From positions 1-58,523 of the forward strand of contig NZ_OPYN01000075.1 in assembly GCF_900277125.1 (NCBI RefSeq): 58,523 bases of DNA, given 5' to 3'. Below, piece after piece: positions 39,946 to 49,904 of the stretch (position 1 is its first letter; every line of letters starts with the position of its first letter). Source of the DNA: Pseudomonas inefficax. GTDB taxonomy: Bacteria > Pseudomonadota > Gammaproteobacteria > Pseudomonadales > Pseudomonadaceae. Below the pieces are notes generated by a model, which searched no databases, was not told the origin of the DNA, and worked only from the letters and a program-made list of their open reading frames with translations. The position numbers and the translations under genes were made by a program.

Positions 39946-41343
39946 ATGCACCTGCCCCTGGATCGCACCAGCACCACCCCGCTGGTACAGCAACTCACCG
40001 ACCACCTGCAAACCTGGATCGACCAGCAACGCCTGCGCCCCGGCGCGCGCCTGCCGTCGATCCGGGCCTTGGCACGCAGCCAGGGGGTAAGTGCGTCGTG
40101 TGTGATCGAAGCCTACGACCGCCTGGTCGCCAGCGGCTGGCTGGAGGCCCGCCACGGCACCGGCTTTTTCGTCGCCGAGCGCAAACCCGGCCTGGCCGTG
40201 GAAGACGCCCAACCTTGGGGCGAGGCCGGCGACGGCAGCTGGCGGCAGTTCCGCGAGGGCCATGACGAGTTGCTCAAGCTGGGCTGTGGCTGGTTGCCCA
40301 GCAGCTGGCGCGCCGCCACCGGGCTGGCCCAGGCAGTGCGCCAGGTCAGCCGCGGCAACCCACAGGACCTGTTCGACTACTGCCCACCCCTGGGCCTGGC
40401 CAGCCTGCGCCAGCAGCTGCACAAGCGCCTGGCGCAGCTGGGCATCGCCGCCGGGCCCGAACGTATCCTCACCACCTATGGCGCCAGCCACGGCCTCGAC
40501 CTGCTGGTGCGCACCCTGTTGCGCCCGGGCGACACGGTGCTGGTAGAAAACCCCGGCTACTACAACCTGTACAACCTGCTTCGCCAGCACCAGGTGCGCA
40601 TGCTGCCGGTGCCACGCACCGTCGAGGGGCCGTGCCTGGCCACCCTCGAAGCCCTGCTGGCGGCGCACAAGCCGCGCTGCCTGTTCATCAACAGCCTGTA
40701 CCACAACCCCACCGGCACCAGCTTGACGCCCAAGGTGGCCTACCGCCTGCTGGAGCTGGCCCGCGAGCACGATCTGCGCATCATTGAGGACGATATCTAC
40801 GCCGACTTCCAGGAAGGCCCGGCCACCCGCCTGGCCACCCTCGACAGCGAGCAGCGGGTAATCTACATGGCCAGTTTCTCGAAAACCCTCAGCAGCTCGC
40901 TGCGGGTCGGCTACCTGGTCGCCGACCCGGCATTGCTGGCGCGCCTGGCCGAATTGAAGATGGTCAGCGGCATCGGCACCTCGCGCTTTGCCGAGCAGGT
41001 GGTGGGGCAGATGCTGGCCAACGGCAGCTACCGCAAGAGCGTGCAGCGCCTGCGTGTGCGCCTGGGGCAGCACATGGCCAGGCTGCTCGGCCAGCTGGAA
41101 CAGGCGGGCTGGCAGGTGTTCTGCGAGCCCTACGGCGGCATGTTCGTCTGGGCCTGCGTGCCAGGCCGGGATTTCGCCAGCCTGGAGCGCCTGGCCCTGG
41201 AACACGATGTGCTGCTCACCCCCGGCAGCGCCTTCGATTACCAGGGCACGGCCAGCGCCTGGCTGCGCATCAATGTCGCCTACGGGCAGGACTCCCGCGC
41301 CCAGGCCTTCCTTCAGCACGCAGGGCGACCTCTGCCAATCTGA
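39946..41343 (+). CDS. MocR/PdxR-type regulator: GntR helix-turn-helix fused to aminotransferase-like domain
   Basis: This roughly 465-residue protein has an N-terminal winged helix (TPLVQQLTDHLQTWI, then LPSIRALARSQGVSASCVIE) and a C-terminal fold-type I PLP domain with Lys313 in ASFSKTLSSSLRVGY. MocR proteins sense PLP or amino compounds and usually regulate the divergent gene, here an MFS transporter. ATG 39946 was chosen because the inverted repeat just upstream looks like an operator; ATG 39907 would add 13 residues, and neither has a clear ribosome site. Confidence 0.88.
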   Translation: MHLPLDRTSTTPLVQQLTDHLQTWIDQQRLRPGARLPSIRALARSQGVSASCVIEAYDRLVASGWLEARHGTGFFVAERKPGLAVEDAQPWGEAGDGSWRQFREGHDELLKLGCGWLPSSWRAATGLAQAVRQVSRGNPQDLFDYCPPLGLASLRQQLHKRLAQLGIAAGPERILTTYGASHGLDLLVRTLLRPGDTVLVENPGYYNLYNLLRQHQVRMLPVPRTVEGPCLATLEALLAAHKPRCLFINSLYHNPTGTSLTPKVAYRLLELAREHDLRIIEDDIYADFQEGPATRLATLDSEQRVIYMASFSKTLSSSLRVGYLVADPALLARLAELKMVSGIGTSRFAEQVVGQMLANGSYRKSVQRLRVRLGQHMARLLGQLEQAGWQVFCEPYGGMFVWACVPGRDFASLERLALEHDVLLTPGSAFDYQGTASAWLRINVAYGQDSRAQAFLQHAGRPLPI

Positions 41344-41458
41344 TAGCGACACGCTCATAGCTATTTGACACCATTCTGACGCCAGGCCCTTGTTCATCGG
41401 CTGGCAACGTTGCCACCCTTGGCCTTCGGATAACCTCGCACGCAGAAGGGGAATCGGC

Positions 41459-43399
41459 ATGGGCGCGAGCAAGCACGGTGTGCTGGCCAACCTGGGCATG
41501 GCCCGCAAACTTGGCCTGGGCTTTGCCCTGGTGCTGGTGCTGACCCTGGCGGTGGCGGCCATTGGCATTGCCGCGCTACACAGCGTTGGCCAGCGCTTCG
41601 ACAGTTTGCGCCAGTTGGCCCAGTTCAATACCGACCTGCTGCGCTTGCGCCAGCACGAGCAGGCCTTTGCCCTGCGCTCCGACCTGCAGCAAGCCGAGGC
41701 TTTGCGCAGCGGCCTGCAGGGCCTGACCGAGCGCGCCCGTGGCCTGCCGACGCTGGCGGCGGCGGAAACCGACCTGGCGGCCTATGGCCAGGCGTTCGAG
41801 GCCTTTGTCGAGGCGGTGCAGGCCAAGGAGTTGGCACTGGACATGGCCAGCTGGTCGGTGTCCAGCGTGGCCAACAACCTCGACGTACTGCAGGCCGGCC
41901 TGGCCGATGATGGCGTGTACACCCTCAAGCAGTCCCTGGGCCAGCAAGGCGGTGCATTCCTCGAGCAGGCCGCGCAGGTGGCGCAGGTGTCGCGGCTGAT
42001 GTTGCAGGCCATGGACGAAGCGCGGGTACGCCTGGAAAAAAGCCGCAAGGGCGAAGAGGGCGTCAGCCAGGAGCGCATCGCCCAGACGGTCGAGGCCGCC
42101 AGCCTGGTCAGCCAGTTGCAGGGCGCGGTCAGCGATGCCGGCTACCAGAGCGTGCTGGGCGAAGTGGCGGGGCACATTGGCAGCTTCTCGGAAAAACTCA
42201 ACGAATACACTGACCAGCTGGCCCGCGAACAGGGCTTGAAGGCGCAGTTGCAGGCCAGTGCCGAGCAAGCCACCAGTCGGGTCGACCAGGCCTATATGGG
42301 GCAGGAACAGGCCCTGCAGGGCGAACTGCAACGCAATGCCGTGGCCATCGGCCTGGCTACGGCATTGGCGCTGCTGGTGGGTGTGCTGGCCGCCTGGCTG
42401 ATCACCCGCGCCGTGGTCGGGCCGCTCAAGCATGTGATTGCCCGCGCCCAGCGCATTGCTGCCGGCGAGCTGAGCTTTGACGCCCAGGCACCACGCCGTG
42501 ACGAAGTAGGGCAGTTGATGCAGGCCATGCAGCAGATGGCGGCGGGCCTGTCGGGCATTGTCAGCGGTTTGCAGCAAGGCATCGAGCAACTGGCTGGCAA
42601 TGCGCAGGCGCTGTCGGCGGTGACCGAGCAGACCAACCGCGAAGTGGGCAGCCAGAAGGAAGAGACCGAGCAGGTGGCCACCGCCATGCAGCAGATGACC
42701 GCCACTGTGCACGATGTTGCGCGTAATGCCGAAGAGGCGGCGCAGGCGGCCCAGGCTGCGGACGAGAAGGTTGATTCCGGCCAGCAGGTGGTGCGCCAGA
42801 GCATGCAGCGCATCGAGCAACTGGCGGCGGCGGCGGAGACGGCCAGCGCCGGTATCGACAGCCTCAGTGCCGAGATCCACACCATTGGCGATGTGCTGGA
42901 AGTGATCAAGAGCGTAGCCGAGCAGACCAACCTGCTGGCGCTGAATGCGGCTATCGAAGCCGCCCGGGCGGGTGAGCAGGGGCGTGGCTTTGCCGTGGTC
43001 GCTGATGAGGTGCGTGCGCTGGCGCGGCGTACCCGGCAGTCTACCGAGCAGATCGAGACCTTGGTCGCCAGCCTGCGCGGCAATGCTCAGCAGTCGGTGG
43101 CACAGATTCGCGGCAGTACCGAGCTGGTGCGTTTGGCGGTGGCTGATGCGCTGCAGACCGAAAGCGCGCTGGGCAGCATTGCCGCGGCGGTGTCATTGAT
43201 CCAGCAGATGAACCAGCAGATTGCCGCGGCGGCCGAGCAGCAGAGCTCGGTGGCGGAAGAGATCAGCCGCAGCGTCACGCAGATTCGCGGCAGTGCCGAT
43301 CAGGCGGCGTTGGCGATGCAGGACAATGCCCGGTCGAGTATCGAACTGGCGCAGTTGGGCACTGACCTGAAGGGGATGGTGGGGCATTTCAGGTTGTGA
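41459..43399 (+). CDS. Methyl-accepting chemotaxis protein with HBM-like sensor
   Basis: This 646-residue transducer has a membrane segment at about 19-42, a periplasmic domain of about 250 mainly helical residues, a second membrane segment at about 293-315, a HAMP domain, and a cytoplasmic coiled coil with the conserved tip [20 protein letters not shown] near residue 492. The size and helical nature of the sensor fit the helical bimodular (HBM) class, which in P. putida McpS binds organic acids; this is inference. ATG 41459 has AAGGGGA upstream. It lacks an obvious C-terminal CheR-binding pentapeptide. Confidence 0.93.
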   Translation: MGASKHGVLANLGMARKLGLGFALVLVLTLAVAAIGIAALHSVGQRFDSLRQLAQFNTDLLRLRQHEQAFALRSDLQQAEALRSGLQGLTERARGLPTLAAAETDLAAYGQAFEAFVEAVQAKELALDMASWSVSSVANNLDVLQAGLADDGVYTLKQSLGQQGGAFLEQAAQVAQVSRLMLQAMDEARVRLEKSRKGEEGVSQERIAQTVEAASLVSQLQGAVSDAGYQSVLGEVAGHIGSFSEKLNEYTDQLAREQGLKAQLQASAEQATSRVDQAYMGQEQALQGELQRNAVAIGLATALALLVGVLAAWLITRAVVGPLKHVIARAQRIAAGELSFDAQAPRRDEVGQLMQAMQQMAAGLSGIVSGLQQGIEQLAGNAQALSAVTEQTNREVGSQKEETEQVATAMQQMTATVHDVARNAEEAAQAAQAADEKVDSGQQVVRQSMQRIEQLAAAAETASAGIDSLSAEIHTIGDVLEVIKSVAEQTNLLALNAAIEAARAGEQGRGFAVVADEVRALARRTRQSTEQIETLVASLRGNAQQSVAQIRGSTELVRLAVADALQTESALGSIAAAVSLIQQMNQQIAAAAEQQSSVAEEISRSVTQIRGSADQAALAMQDNARSSIELAQLGTDLKGMVGHFRL

Positions 43400-43427
43400 T
43401 TCGGGCTTGGGCTTTGTGTTGCCTGTG

Positions 43428-43650
43428 CCGGCCTCTTCGCGGGTGAACCCGCTCCCACAGGGACCCTACTGCCTTCAGGTCCAGTGAAGGTCCTGTAGGA
43501 GCAGCCTTGTGCTGCGAAGGGGCCAGTAATGCTACAGAACACCTTCTGTCATACCGGCCTCTTCGCGGGCACGCCCGCTCCCACAGGGAACACACAGCAT
43601 TCAGCCCAGTGGTATTCCTGTGGGAGCGGGTTTACCCGCGAAGAGGCCGG
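43428..43650. repeat. REP cluster 4: four units, two stem classes
   Basis: Units at 43428-43462, 43491-43524, 43553-43588 and 43616-43650 alternate in orientation. The first, third and fourth have GCGGG/CCCGC stems; the second has the GCAGC/GCTGC stem (TAGGAGCAGCCTTGTGCTGC). This is the largest REP cluster in the window, filling the gap between convergent chemoreceptor and benE genes. Confidence 0.9.
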
Positions 43651-43668
43651 TACAGGCAACAAATATCT

Positions 43669-44859
43669 TCAGGCCCTGCGCGGGTTGAGGATCACCAAGG
43701 CCAGCACCCCCGCGACAATCCCCCAGAACGCCGAGCCGATCGAGAACAAGGTCAGCCCCGAAGCGGTAACCATGAAGGTAATCACCGCCGCCTCCCGCTC
43801 ACGCGCTTCGCTCATGGCCACGGTCAGCCCGTTCATGATCGAGCCGAACAGTGCCAGCGCCGCAATCGACAGCACCAGCTCTTTCGGCAGTGCCGCGAAC
43901 AGCGCCGCCAAGGTCGCGCCGAACACCCCGGCAATGCCATAGAAAATCCCGCACCACACCGCCGCGGTGTAACGCTTGGCCGGGTCTTCATGGGCATGCG
44001 GCCCGGTGCAGATCGCCGCGCTGATCGCCGCCAGGTTGACCCCGTGCGAGCCAAACGGCGCCAGCAGCAGCGAGGCAAAACCGGTAGCCGAAATCAGCGG
44101 CGAGGCCGGCACCTGGTAGCCGTCCGCGCGCAGCACGGCCACACCCGGCATGTTCTGCGAGGTCATCGCCACCACGAACAGCGGAATGCCAATGCTGATG
44201 GTCGCCGCCAACGAGAAGCTTGGCGTGGTCCACACCGGTGTGGCCGCTTCCAGGTGGAAGCCACTGAAGTCCAGCAGGCCCAGGGCGCCGGACAGCGCCG
44301 TGCCCACCAGCAGCGCGGCCAGTACGCAGTAACGCGGCGACAGGCGCTTGACCAGCAGGTAGCTGAAGAACATGCCCAGTACCAGCAAGGTGCGGTGCTG
44401 GGCGGCAACGAATATTTCGCTGCCGATCTTGAACAGGATGCCCGCCAGCAGCGCCGAGGCCAGCGAGGCCGGGATGCGCTTGACCAGGCGCTCGAAGCTG
44501 CCGGTCAGGCCACAGATCAGCACCAGCACGGCACAGGTGATGTAGGCGCCGATCGCCTCGCCATAGCTGACCCCGCCCAGGCTGGTGATCAGCAAGGCGG
44601 CGCCGGGGGTGGACCAGGCCACGGTGATCGGTGTGCGGTAACGCAGCGACAGGCCGATGCTGCACACCGCCATGCCAATCGACAACGCCCAGATCCATGA
44701 GGAAATCTGCGCGCTGGTCAGCCCGGCTGCCTGGCCGGCCTGAAACATCAGCACCAGCGAGCTGGTATAGCCGGTGAGCATGGCGATGAAGCCGGCGACC
44801 ACCGCCGACGGGGAGCTGTCTGCCAGGGGCCGCAGGCGTGCGGAAGTGGCATCGGTCAT
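43669..44859 (-). CDS. benE: Benzoate/H+ symporter family transporter
   Basis: This 396-residue protein of the BenE family has about twelve membrane segments and the motifs SSLVLMFQAGQAAGLT, AWSTPGAALL and FGSHGVNLAAISAAI. BenE homologues import benzoate or related aromatic acids with protons. ATG 44859 has AAGGA upstream; a TTG two codons earlier is unlikely. No benzoate degradation genes (benABCD) are in the window, so the transported compound is uncertain. REP units border both ends. Confidence 0.9.
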   Translation of the reverse strand: MTDATSARLRPLADSSPSAVVAGFIAMLTGYTSSLVLMFQAGQAAGLTSAQISSWIWALSIGMAVCSIGLSLRYRTPITVAWSTPGAALLITSLGGVSYGEAIGAYITCAVLVLICGLTGSFERLVKRIPASLASALLAGILFKIGSEIFVAAQHRTLLVLGMFFSYLLVKRLSPRYCVLAALLVGTALSGALGLLDFSGFHLEAATPVWTTPSFSLAATISIGIPLFVVAMTSQNMPGVAVLRADGYQVPASPLISATGFASLLLAPFGSHGVNLAAISAAICTGPHAHEDPAKRYTAAVWCGIFYGIAGVFGATLAALFAALPKELVLSIAALALFGSIMNGLTVAMSEAREREAAVITFMVTASGLTLFSIGSAFWGIVAGVLALVILNPRRA

Positions 44860-45016
44860 GAACAAAATCCTTGTAAAGGTGTAAGCAGTTTTTTCAGACT
44901 ACAGCGAGCAAGGTTGATCCTTGCCATACAGCGGCCATTGCTTTTAGCCGTACAGTCGCCAACTATTGGGCGCAAATGCAGAACTGCACAGGCAGCCACA
45001 AGATGGCGCCCGCTTT

Positions 45017-45113
45017 TGTAGGAGCAGCCTTGTGCTGCGAAGAGGCCGTTTCAGCCCATGCAGGTGCTGCGCCTGTAACGGCCTCTTCGCAGCACAAGGC
45101 TGCTCCTACAGGG
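45017..45113. repeat. REP doublet 5 (GCAGC-stem class)
   Basis: Inverted units 45017-45048 (TGTAGGAGCAGCCTTGTGCT) and 45079-45113. Both are of the GCAGC/GCTGC class. They lie between benE and the glutathione transferase gene. Confidence 0.9.
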
Positions 45114-45149
45114 CCAGGCGAGATCTTTGGCATAGAGGGGAGAGGGGCG

Positions 45150-45752
45150 ATGTACAAGGTCTATGGCGACTACCAGTCGGGCAACTGTTACAAGGTCAAG
45201 CTGATGTTGAGCCTGCTGGGCCGGCCATACGAATGGCATCCGGTGGACATCCTCAAGGGCGAGACCGAAACGCCCGAGTTCCTGGCGATGAACCCCAACG
45301 GCAAGGTGCCAGTGCTGGAGTTGGAAGACGGCAGCTACCTGTGGGAGTCCAATGCCATTCTCAACTTCCTGGCCGATGGCAGCGAGTTCCTGCCGACCGA
45401 GCCGCGCCTGCGCACCCAGGTGTTGCAGTGGCAGTTCTTCGAGCAGTACAGCCATGAGCCGTACATTGCCGTGGCGCGTTTCATCCAGTACTACCTGGGC
45501 TTGCCGGACGAGCGCCTGGAGGAGTACCGCAAGCTGCACAAGGGCGGGTACAAGGCGTTGAGGGTGATGGAGCGGCAGCTGCAGATGACACCGTACCTGG
45601 TCGGTGAGCAGTACTCGATTGCCGATGTGGCGTTGTACGCCTACACCCATGTGGCGCAGCAGGGCGGGTTCGACCTTGCCGACTACCCGGCGGTGCGGGC
45701 GTGGCTGGAGCGGGTCAGCAGCCACCCACGGCATGTGCCGATGGTGGGGTAG
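45150..45752 (+). CDS. Glutathione S-transferase family protein
   Basis: This 200-residue protein has an N-terminal thioredoxin-fold domain (YKVYGDYQSGNCYKVKLML, NPNGKVPVLELEDG with the glutathione-binding ESNAIL) and a C-terminal helical domain with YSIADVALYAYTHVA. ATG 45150 has a GAGGGG purine site; the frame extends upstream through a REP unit but this is not coding. The substrate is unknown. Confidence 0.93.
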   Translation: MYKVYGDYQSGNCYKVKLMLSLLGRPYEWHPVDILKGETETPEFLAMNPNGKVPVLELEDGSYLWESNAILNFLADGSEFLPTEPRLRTQVLQWQFFEQYSHEPYIAVARFIQYYLGLPDERLEEYRKLHKGGYKALRVMERQLQMTPYLVGEQYSIADVALYAYTHVAQQGGFDLADYPAVRAWLERVSSHPRHVPMVG

Positions 45753-45765
45753 TTTTTAGCCTGTG

Positions 45766-45863
45766 CCGGCCTCTTCGCGGGTGAACCCGCTCCCACAGGT
45801 ACCCCGCTGACCTCAGGTCCAGTGATATCCCTGTGGGAGCGGGTTCACCCGCGAAATGGCCGG
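45766..45863. repeat. REP doublet 6 (GCGGG-stem class)
   Basis: Inverted units 45766-45799 and 45829-45863 around the spacer CTGACCTCAGGTCCAGTGAT. It lies between convergent genes. Confidence 0.92.
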
Positions 45864-45883
45864 CACAGGCCGCCTGCAGCCCA

Positions 45884-46255
45884 TCAGGCCGACGCGAACC
45901 GCTCATCCAGATAGGCAATGATCGCCTTGGACTCATACATCCAGGTCACCTTGCCCGCTTCTTCAATGCGCAGGCACGGCACTTTCACCCGGCCGCCACC
46001 TTCCTGCAGGGCCTGGCGGTGCACCGGGTCGTTCTTGGCATCGCGCAGCGCCACCGGCACGTTCAAGCGGTGCAGGGTGCGGCGTGTCTTGACGCAGAAC
46101 GGGCAGGCGTGGAACTGGTACAGCGCCAGGCCCTGGGCCGCTTGCTCGACGCGGGCCTGGGCGGCGGCGTCGCGCTTGCGCTTGGCCGGGCGGCTGATCC
46201 AGTCGCCGAACACGATGAGCTGGCCGAGGCCAACCCGCAGGGCTTTGACGATCAT
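45884..46255 (-). CDS. Glutaredoxin/GST N-domain-like thiol protein
   Basis: This 123-residue protein has a leading hydrophobic stretch (VKALRVGLGQLIVFGDWI), a basic linker, then a glutaredoxin fold with the redox motif CPFC (HACPFCVKTRRTL), a KVPCLRIEE cis-Pro loop and YESKAIIAYLDERF. It is probably membrane-attached and binds glutathione. ATG 46255 has AGGAG upstream. It follows folE on the same strand, but a terminator lies in the 59-base gap. Confidence 0.87.
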   Translation of the reverse strand: MIVKALRVGLGQLIVFGDWISRPAKRKRDAAAQARVEQAAQGLALYQFHACPFCVKTRRTLHRLNVPVALRDAKNDPVHRQALQEGGGRVKVPCLRIEEAGKVTWMYESKAIIAYLDERFASA

Positions 46256-46272
46256 GGGCAACTCCTGAAATG

Positions 46273-46298
46273 AAAAAGCCGACCCGGCAGGGTCGGCT
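46273..46298 (-). terminator. Rho-independent terminator after folE
   Basis: On the minus strand a perfect 9-base stem AGCCGACCC/GGGTCGGCT with a TGCC loop is followed by TTTTT. It lies between folE and the glutaredoxin-like gene, whose expression would then need read-through or its own promoter. Confidence 0.88.
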
Positions 46299-46314
46299 CG
46301 GGGTCAGCAGCCAA

Positions 46315-46860
46315 TCACTTGATCAGGCTGAGGAACTCGCTGCGGGTGGCGGCGTTTTCGCGGAACTCACCCAGCATCACCGAGGTGATCATGGTCGAGT
46401 TCTGCTTCTCGACGCCGCGCATCATCATGCACATGTGCTTGGCTTCGATGACCACGGCAACGCCGGCGGCACCGGTTACCTGCTGCACGGCCTCGGCAAC
46501 CTGACGGCTGAGGTTTTCCTGGATCTGCAGGCGGCGGGCGTACATGTCGACGATGCGCGCCACCTTCGACAGGCCCAGTACCTTGCCCTTGGGCAGGTAG
46601 GCCACGTGCGCCTTGCCGATGAACGGCAGCATGTGGTGTTCGCACATCGAATACAGCTCGATGTCCCGGACCAGCACCATTTCGCTGTTGTCAGAGCTGA
46701 ACAGCGCGTTGTTGGTGACTTCTTCCAGTGTTTGCTCATAACCGCGGCAAAGGTACTTCATCGCCTTTGCAGCCCGCTTGGGCGTGTCGAGCAGGCCCTC
46801 ACGGGAGACGTCCTCGCCAATCTGGCTGAGGATCTCGGTGTAGTTCTGTTCCAGGGACAT
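46315..46860 (-). CDS. folE: GTP cyclohydrolase I
   Basis: This 181-residue enzyme opens the GTP ring to give dihydroneopterin triphosphate for folate. It has the zinc ligands Cys73 and His76 in MCEHHMLPF and Cys144 in KHMCMMMRG, and the C-terminal [18 protein letters not shown] 46860 fits the family; a longer start at 46887 is unlikely. It lies 70 bases after the smr gene on the same strand and ends at a strong terminator. Pseudomonads often carry more than one folE. Confidence 0.96.
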   Translation of the reverse strand: MSLEQNYTEILSQIGEDVSREGLLDTPKRAAKAMKYLCRGYEQTLEEVTNNALFSSDNSEMVLVRDIELYSMCEHHMLPFIGKAHVAYLPKGKVLGLSKVARIVDMYARRLQIQENLSRQVAEAVQQVTGAAGVAVVIEAKHMCMMMRGVEKQNSTMITSVMLGEFRENAATRSEFLSLIK

Positions 46861-46930
46861 GGATCTACCTGTGGGAAAAAATCGCAAAAACGAAGGGTAC
46901 GGCGGTGAGGGCGGCGCTGCAAGCGCGGCG

Positions 46931-47491
46931 TTACTCGTCGCGGCCTTCGAGCATGGTTCGCTTGAGCATCACATACACCGCGCCGGTGCCGCCGTGGCGG
47001 GCGTTGCACGAGGCAAAACCGAGCACTTGCGGGTGCTGGCGCAGCCATGTGTTGACGTGGCTCTTGATCATCGGGCGCTTGCCATCCAGGCGCGCGGCCT
47101 TGCCGTGGGTCACCCGTACGCAGCGCACTTCCAGCCTGGTAGCTTCGGCGATGAAGTCCCACAGGGTTTCGCGGGCCTTTTCCACGGTCATGCCGTGCAG
47201 GTCGAGGCTGCCCTCGAACGGGATCTGCCCCAGCTTCAGCTTGCGCAACTGGCCTTCCTGCACGCCATCGCGGCGCCACATCAGCTCGTCTTCGGCACCA
47301 ACGTCGATGACGAACTGGTCTGACATGCCGTCGATCACCAGCGCCTTGTCACTGCGCACCGTCGCCGCCTGGCGCAGGCCGGCCAGCTTCTGGCGGTCGG
47401 CCTTGGGCTTGCCGACTTCGGCGCGGTCGTGGCGGATCGGTTTGACACCGCGCACTTCGGCTTTGAACAGGGAAAAATCGTCGTCTTGCAT
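46931..47491 (-). CDS. Smr-domain protein (endonuclease SmrA-like)
   Basis: This 186-residue protein has a basic N-terminal half and a C-terminal Smr domain with the motifs [25 protein letters not shown] and [17 protein letters not shown]. Small MutS-related domains are nicking endonucleases, some acting on RNA in ribosome rescue. ATG 47491 was chosen; the frame continues upstream into a REP unit. Its 3' neighbour on the same strand is folE. Another frame covers the same DNA but lacks any family pattern. Confidence 0.92.
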   Translation of the reverse strand: MQDDDFSLFKAEVRGVKPIRHDRAEVGKPKADRQKLAGLRQAATVRSDKALVIDGMSDQFVIDVGAEDELMWRRDGVQEGQLRKLKLGQIPFEGSLDLHGMTVEKARETLWDFIAEATRLEVRCVRVTHGKAARLDGKRPMIKSHVNTWLRQHPQVLGFASCNARHGGTGAVYVMLKRTMLEGRDE

Positions 47492-47548
47492 GATGCCTCC
47501 ACGTGGGCGGCGTAGTTTACGCGACTGTGGGGCCTTGTGCAGCCTGTG

Positions 47549-47646
47549 CCGGCCCTTTCGCGGGCACGCCCGCTCCCACAGGGATATCACCGGACCCGAG
47601 GGCAGTGTGGGGCCTGTGGGAGCGGGTTTACCCGTGAAGAGGCCCG
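47549..47646. repeat. REP doublet 7 (GCGGG-stem class)
   Basis: Inverted units 47549-47583 (GGCCCTTTCGCGGGCACGCC) and 47613-47646, the second with CCCGTGAAGA in place of the usual CCCGCGAAGA. The spacer contains GATATCACCGGACCCGAGGG. Confidence 0.9.
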
Positions 47647-47665
47647 CACAGGCAACACAAAATTA

Positions 47666-47986
47666 TCAGTCGTGTTTTTTCATCAGGTGCGGCGACAGGT
47701 TCAGTTCCCGCCCGCGGCGCAGACGAATGCGGCTGCGCCGCCAGAAGCGCACGCCCAGCCACAGCAGCAGCAAGCCGGCCACGGTGAGGATGCCGGCCAG
47801 CGGCTTGTTGGCATTGAGCTCCGCCAGGGCAGGGTAGTTGCCCAGCAGGCCGGCGACGCCGGCCATCGCCAGCAGCACGCCCAGAGTCGCCAGCATGGCC
47901 GACAGGCCGGCCGCCAGGCGGGCGCCCCAGTTACGCGGTTCGCGCGGGCGCAGGCGCTTGGCGTCGAAACTGCCTTTGAGCTTCAT
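47666..47986 (-). CDS. Small two-segment membrane protein of unknown family
   Basis: This 106-residue protein has a basic N-terminus (KLKGSFDAKRLRPREPRNW), membrane segments at about 25-47 and 62-80, and a strongly basic tail (RFWRRSRIRLRRGR). ATG 47986 has an excellent GAGGAGAG site. The positive residues on both ends place the N- and C-termini in the cytoplasm. It lies between a REP doublet and a hydrolase gene on the same strand. No function is recognised. Confidence 0.72.
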   Translation of the reverse strand: MKLKGSFDAKRLRPREPRNWGARLAAGLSAMLATLGVLLAMAGVAGLLGNYPALAELNANKPLAGILTVAGLLLLWLGVRFWRRSRIRLRRGRELNLSPHLMKKHD

Positions 47987-48071
47987 TCCGCTCTCCTCTG
48001 TGGATATCCGGAATTGGACCTGGGGCCGCCCATCGGGTTCCGCCCGGCTGCCGGGCGGTTGCCTGGCTGAA

Positions 48072-48662
48072 TCAGATCAGGCTGGCGGTGGGGGCCACGC
48101 AAGCGAAGTTGTCGGCCATCACGGCCATTTCGCACTGGTGGATCTGCGCGGCCGGGATCACCCCATCCTTGAATGCCAGGTCGCGGGTAGCCGAAGCGTC
48201 TTCCACCAGGGTGCAGCGGTAACCATAGTCCTTGGCGCGGCGTACCGTGGTGCTGACGCTGGAGTGGCTCATGAAGCCGCAGACGATCAGGTCCAGGTGG
48301 CCCAGCGCCTGCAGGGTTTCATGCAGCTGGGTGTTCTTGAATGCGTTGGGCATGCGCTTTTCGATGACGATTTCGCCTTCCAGCGGCTCCAGCCCCGGAA
48401 TGAACTGGCCGGCCGGCCCTTGTGGGTCGAAACGGCCACCGACAGTGCCCAGGTGGCGGACGTGGATGATCGGACGGCCGCTCTTGCGCGCGGCGTCGAG
48501 CAACCTGGCGATGTTGGCCACGGCCTCGTCCATGCCCGACAGCGCCAGGGGCCCGCTGAGGTACTCCTTTTGCGCATCGATGATGATCAGGCTGGCGTGG
48601 CTCAGCTTGGCCGGCGGGTAGTCGCGGCCAGTGAGGCGAAACATCGTGGTTGGAACGGACAT
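48072..48662 (-). CDS. Isochorismatase-family hydrolase with Ser in the catalytic Cys position
   Basis: This 196-residue protein has the family fold: the catalytic Asp29-type residue in LIIIDAQKEYL, Lys102 in VIEKRMPNAFKN, and the nucleophile loop VCGFMSHSSVSTTVRRA. In most relatives the last reads GxMTHxCVxxT; here Ser135 (codon AGC at 48258-48260) replaces the Cys. It may be a divergent or inactive hydrolase, or use Ser. ATG 48662 has AAGGAG upstream. A much longer reading frame on this strand runs over prmB and is not real. Substrate unknown. Confidence 0.9.
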   Translation of the reverse strand: MSVPTTMFRLTGRDYPPAKLSHASLIIIDAQKEYLSGPLALSGMDEAVANIARLLDAARKSGRPIIHVRHLGTVGGRFDPQGPAGQFIPGLEPLEGEIVIEKRMPNAFKNTQLHETLQALGHLDLIVCGFMSHSSVSTTVRRAKDYGYRCTLVEDASATRDLAFKDGVIPAAQIHQCEMAVMADNFACVAPTASLI

Positions 48663-48842
48663 CAAGGGCTCCTTGGATAGGGCTTTTGTATACCTATTCT
48701 CCCCTGCCTTGGCGCCAATGGGAATGGTTGACAACGCAAGCGGCATGGTTACTGGCTTGTGGCTAGCCATTGGGCAAGGCAAAGGAACAAATGTGCGGGT
48801 GGGGCTGTTAGACTTTTGTCCGGTCTGAATTAGGAGTACCCC

Positions 48843-49751
48843 GTGATCACATCCCGCCTGCGCACGCTGCGCGACTACATCCGCTGGGCGGTCAGCCGCT
48901 TCCACGAGCATGACCTGTTCTTCGGCCACGGTGCCGACAACGCCTGGGACGAGGCCCGTCTGTTGGTACTGGGGGCAGTGCACCTGCCGTGGGAGGTGGC
49001 CGACAGCTACCTGGACTGCATGCTCGAAGACGACGAGCGGGTACGCCTGCAGCACCTGCTCAAGCGCCGTATCGAAGAGCGCGTGCCGGCCGCCTACCTG
49101 TTGGGCGAAGCCTGGTTCTGCGGCATGTCGTTCATCGTCGACGAGCGCGTGCTGGTGCCGCGTTCGCCGATTGGCGAGCTGATCGAGAAACGCTTCGAGC
49201 CGTGGCTGGCGAGCGAGCCGGCGCGCATTCTCGACCTGTGCACCGGTTCTGGCTGCATCGGCATCGTTGCCGCCGACGTCTTCCCCGAGGCCGAGGTAGT
49301 GCTGGCCGACCTGTCGTTCCAGGCGCTCGAAGTGGCCAACCAGAACATCGAACGTCACGGCCTGGATGGGCGCGTGTATACCGTGCAGGGCGACGGCTTT
49401 GGCGGGTTGCCGGGGCAGCGTTTCGATCTGATCCTGTCCAACCCGCCGTATGTCGATGCCGAGGACTTCGACGACATGCCGGCCGAGTACCACCACGAGC
49501 CCGAGTTGGGCCTGGCCTGCGGCAACGATGGCCTGGACCTGGTGCGGCGCATGCTGGCCGAAGCGGCCGACCACCTGACCGACAAGGGCTTGCTGGTTGT
49601 CGAGGTGGGCAACAGCCAGGTGCATGTCGAGGCGCTGTACCCCGAGGTGGACTTTGCCTGGCTGGAGTTCGAACGCGGCGGGCATGGAGTGTTCATGCTG
49701 ACTGCCGAGCAGTGTCGCCAGCATCAGGAACTGTTCAAGGCCCGGGTCTGA
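48843..49751 (+). CDS. prmB: Ribosomal protein L3 N5-glutamine methyltransferase
   Basis: This 302-residue S-adenosylmethionine-dependent enzyme has an N-terminal helical domain, [18 protein letters not shown] for SAM binding and the catalytic NPPY at 200-203. PrmB methylates a glutamine of ribosomal protein L3 during ribosome assembly. The start is GTG 48843 with AGGAG eight bases upstream. It is divergent from the hydrolase gene and lies near aroC, as is common in gamma-proteobacteria. Confidence 0.95.
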   Translation: MITSRLRTLRDYIRWAVSRFHEHDLFFGHGADNAWDEARLLVLGAVHLPWEVADSYLDCMLEDDERVRLQHLLKRRIEERVPAAYLLGEAWFCGMSFIVDERVLVPRSPIGELIEKRFEPWLASEPARILDLCTGSGCIGIVAADVFPEAEVVLADLSFQALEVANQNIERHGLDGRVYTVQGDGFGGLPGQRFDLILSNPPYVDAEDFDDMPAEYHHEPELGLACGNDGLDLVRRMLAEAADHLTDKGLLVVEVGNSQVHVEALYPEVDFAWLEFERGGHGVFMLTAEQCRQHQELFKARV

Positions 49752-49770
49752 TTCATTGGGGCTGCGTTGC

Positions 49771-49864
49771 AGCCCATCGCGACACAAGGCCGCTCCTACA
49801 GGGATACGCGTCATCCCTGTGCTACGCGATCTCCTGTAGAAGCGGCCTTGTGTCGCGATGGGCC
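49771..49864. repeat. REP doublet 8 (GCGGC-stem class)
   Basis: Inverted units 49771-49803 and 49832-49864 with the core AGCGGCCTTGTGTCGCGATG. The spacer TACGCGTCATCCCTGTGCTA is similar to that of doublet 9 read in reverse. Confidence 0.88.
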
Positions 49865-49904
49865 GCAAAGCGGCCCCAATTCCTAACGGCTAGGCGACGC
49901 GGTG

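Noticed and set aside
48663..49868. Long minus-strand open frame covering prmB and continuous with the isochorismatase-like gene
   Set aside because: High-GC codon bias leaves the antisense frame of prmB open; the plus-strand protein is a clear PrmB and the hydrolase has its own start with AAGGAG at 48662.
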